A stretch of 7,390 bases of DNA from Candidatus Cloacimonadota bacterium (GTDB lineage Bacteria; Cloacimonadota; Cloacimonadia; Cloacimonadales; TCS61). Below are positions 6,800-7,390 of the stretch, piece by piece; within the stretch, counting starts at the first letter, position 1; each line of letters opens with the position of its first letter. Under the pieces are notes generated by a model that did not search any database, was not told the origin of the DNA, and saw only the letters and a list, made by a program, of their open reading frames with translations. Position numbers and translations under genes: made by a program. The stretch covers positions 1 through 7,390 of the forward strand of contig DAOUTP010000085.1 in NCBI GenBank assembly GCA_030626645.1. Direction: 5' to 3'.

Positions 6800-7390
6800 T
6801 CAAATTAATTTTTCATTTAAGAAATTCTCACCGAATTTGTAAATACTTCCGGCACCCATTGTGATGAGAATATCTCCGGGTTTAGTTACTTCTTCTATTT
6901 TATTTATAATTTCATCATTTGATTCGATATAATGAACATTTTTATGACCCGATTGAATTGCTGCATCGGAAATTAGTTTTCCAGTAACGCCTGATATCGG
7001 TTTTTCTCTGGCTGGAAATATTGGAGTGACGAGAAGTACATCAGATTGAAAAAAGGAGCGTCCGAAATCTTCATAAAAATCCTGTGTTCGTGAGTAAAGG
7101 TGAGGTTGGAAGACAACCACGATCCGGCTTGAACTGCTGTCTTTCACACCTTTTAGAGTTGCTTCAATTTCGGTAGGATGATGTGCGTAATCATCATATA
7201 AACTGATTCCATCCTTTTCACCTTTATATTCAAATCTGCGGAAAACACCATTGTAATCAGCTAATCCTTTTTGAATCGATTTGAATGGAATATCCAATTC
7301 AAGCCCTGTTGCAACAGCCAGTAGCGAATTAAGAATATTATGGTCACCCATAACTTTTAAATCAATACGACCGAGTTCCTTACCATTGTA
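6800..7390 (-). CDS. murC: UDP-N-acetylmuramate--L-alanine ligase MurC (C-terminal part; 5' end outside the window)
   Basis: MurC is the ATP-dependent cytoplasmic ligase that adds L-Ala to UDP-MurNAc, the first amino acid of the peptidoglycan stem. The reading frame is open to the right edge, giving 196 visible residues of an enzyme that is usually about 450-480 long; an internal ATG at 7351 is not the start, because conserved sequence precedes it. Visible landmarks, numbered from the edge, are the Mur-ligase motif GDHNILN (15-21) at the end of the central ATPase domain, then the C-terminal amino-acid-binding domain with DDYAHHPTE (66-74), FQPHLYSRT (94-102) and GAGSIYKFGE (179-188). The DDYxHHPTE and QPHxYSRT patterns separate MurC from MurD, MurE and MurF, and the murB neighbour agrees. 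It is the most upstream gene seen here, so the operon promoter must lie beyond base 7390. Confidence 0.97.
   Translation of the reverse strand, partial: YNGKELGRIDLKVMGDHNILNSLLAVATGLELDIPFKSIQKGLADYNGVFRRFEYKGEKDGISLYDDYAHHPTEIEATLKGVKDSSSSRIVVVFQPHLYSRTQDFYEDFGRSFFQSDVLLVTPIFPAREKPISGVTGKLISDAAIQSGHKNVHYIESNDEIINKIEEVTKPGDILITMGAGSIYKFGENFLNEKLI

Overview
The window is one end of a bacterial division and cell-wall (dcw) cluster. It reads entirely on the minus strand, so transcription runs from base 7390 towards base 1. In that direction the order is murC (5' end outside the window), murB, ftsQ, ftsA, ftsZ, a small four-helix membrane protein of the phage-holin-4/YvlD type, a cytoplasmic alpha/beta-hydrolase-like protein of unknown function, a secreted aromatic-rich protein that looks like an outer-membrane beta-barrel, and the first 12 codons of another exported protein that runs off the left edge.

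The genes are packed very tightly. murB/ftsQ overlap by 1 base, ftsQ/ftsA by 4 bases, and the last two genes by 14 bases. The other gaps are 12 to 32 bases. No stretch over 300 bases lacks a gene, and I see no convincing terminator, RNA gene, repeat array, CRISPR or mobile element. All nine genes could therefore be read as one transcript, with translational coupling at the overlaps.

How they work together: MurC adds L-Ala to UDP-MurNAc, and MurB makes the UDP-MurNAc that MurC uses. FtsZ forms the division ring. FtsA anchors FtsZ to the membrane: its C-terminal amphipathic helix and the FtsZ C-terminal peptide are both intact. FtsQ spans the membrane and links the ring to the periplasmic division machinery. 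The three or four genes after ftsZ are not part of the classical cluster; their link to division is positional only.

Organism: the DNA is AT-rich, rich in Lys, Ile and Asn codons. Shine-Dalgarno sites are clear (GGAGG-like before ftsA and ftsZ, GGAG before the hydrolase and the barrel-like gene). The secreted barrel-like protein suggests a Gram-negative envelope. The hydrolase recalls a family I associate with Bacteroidota and relatives, but strong Shine-Dalgarno sites are unusual for Bacteroidota proper. My best guess is an uncultured FCB-group lineage such as Cloacimonadota, with low certainty.

Most of the window is ordinary core biology. The parts worth a second look are the non-division genes at the tail of the operon and the GTG-started membrane gene that sits in the same frame as ftsZ just after its stop.
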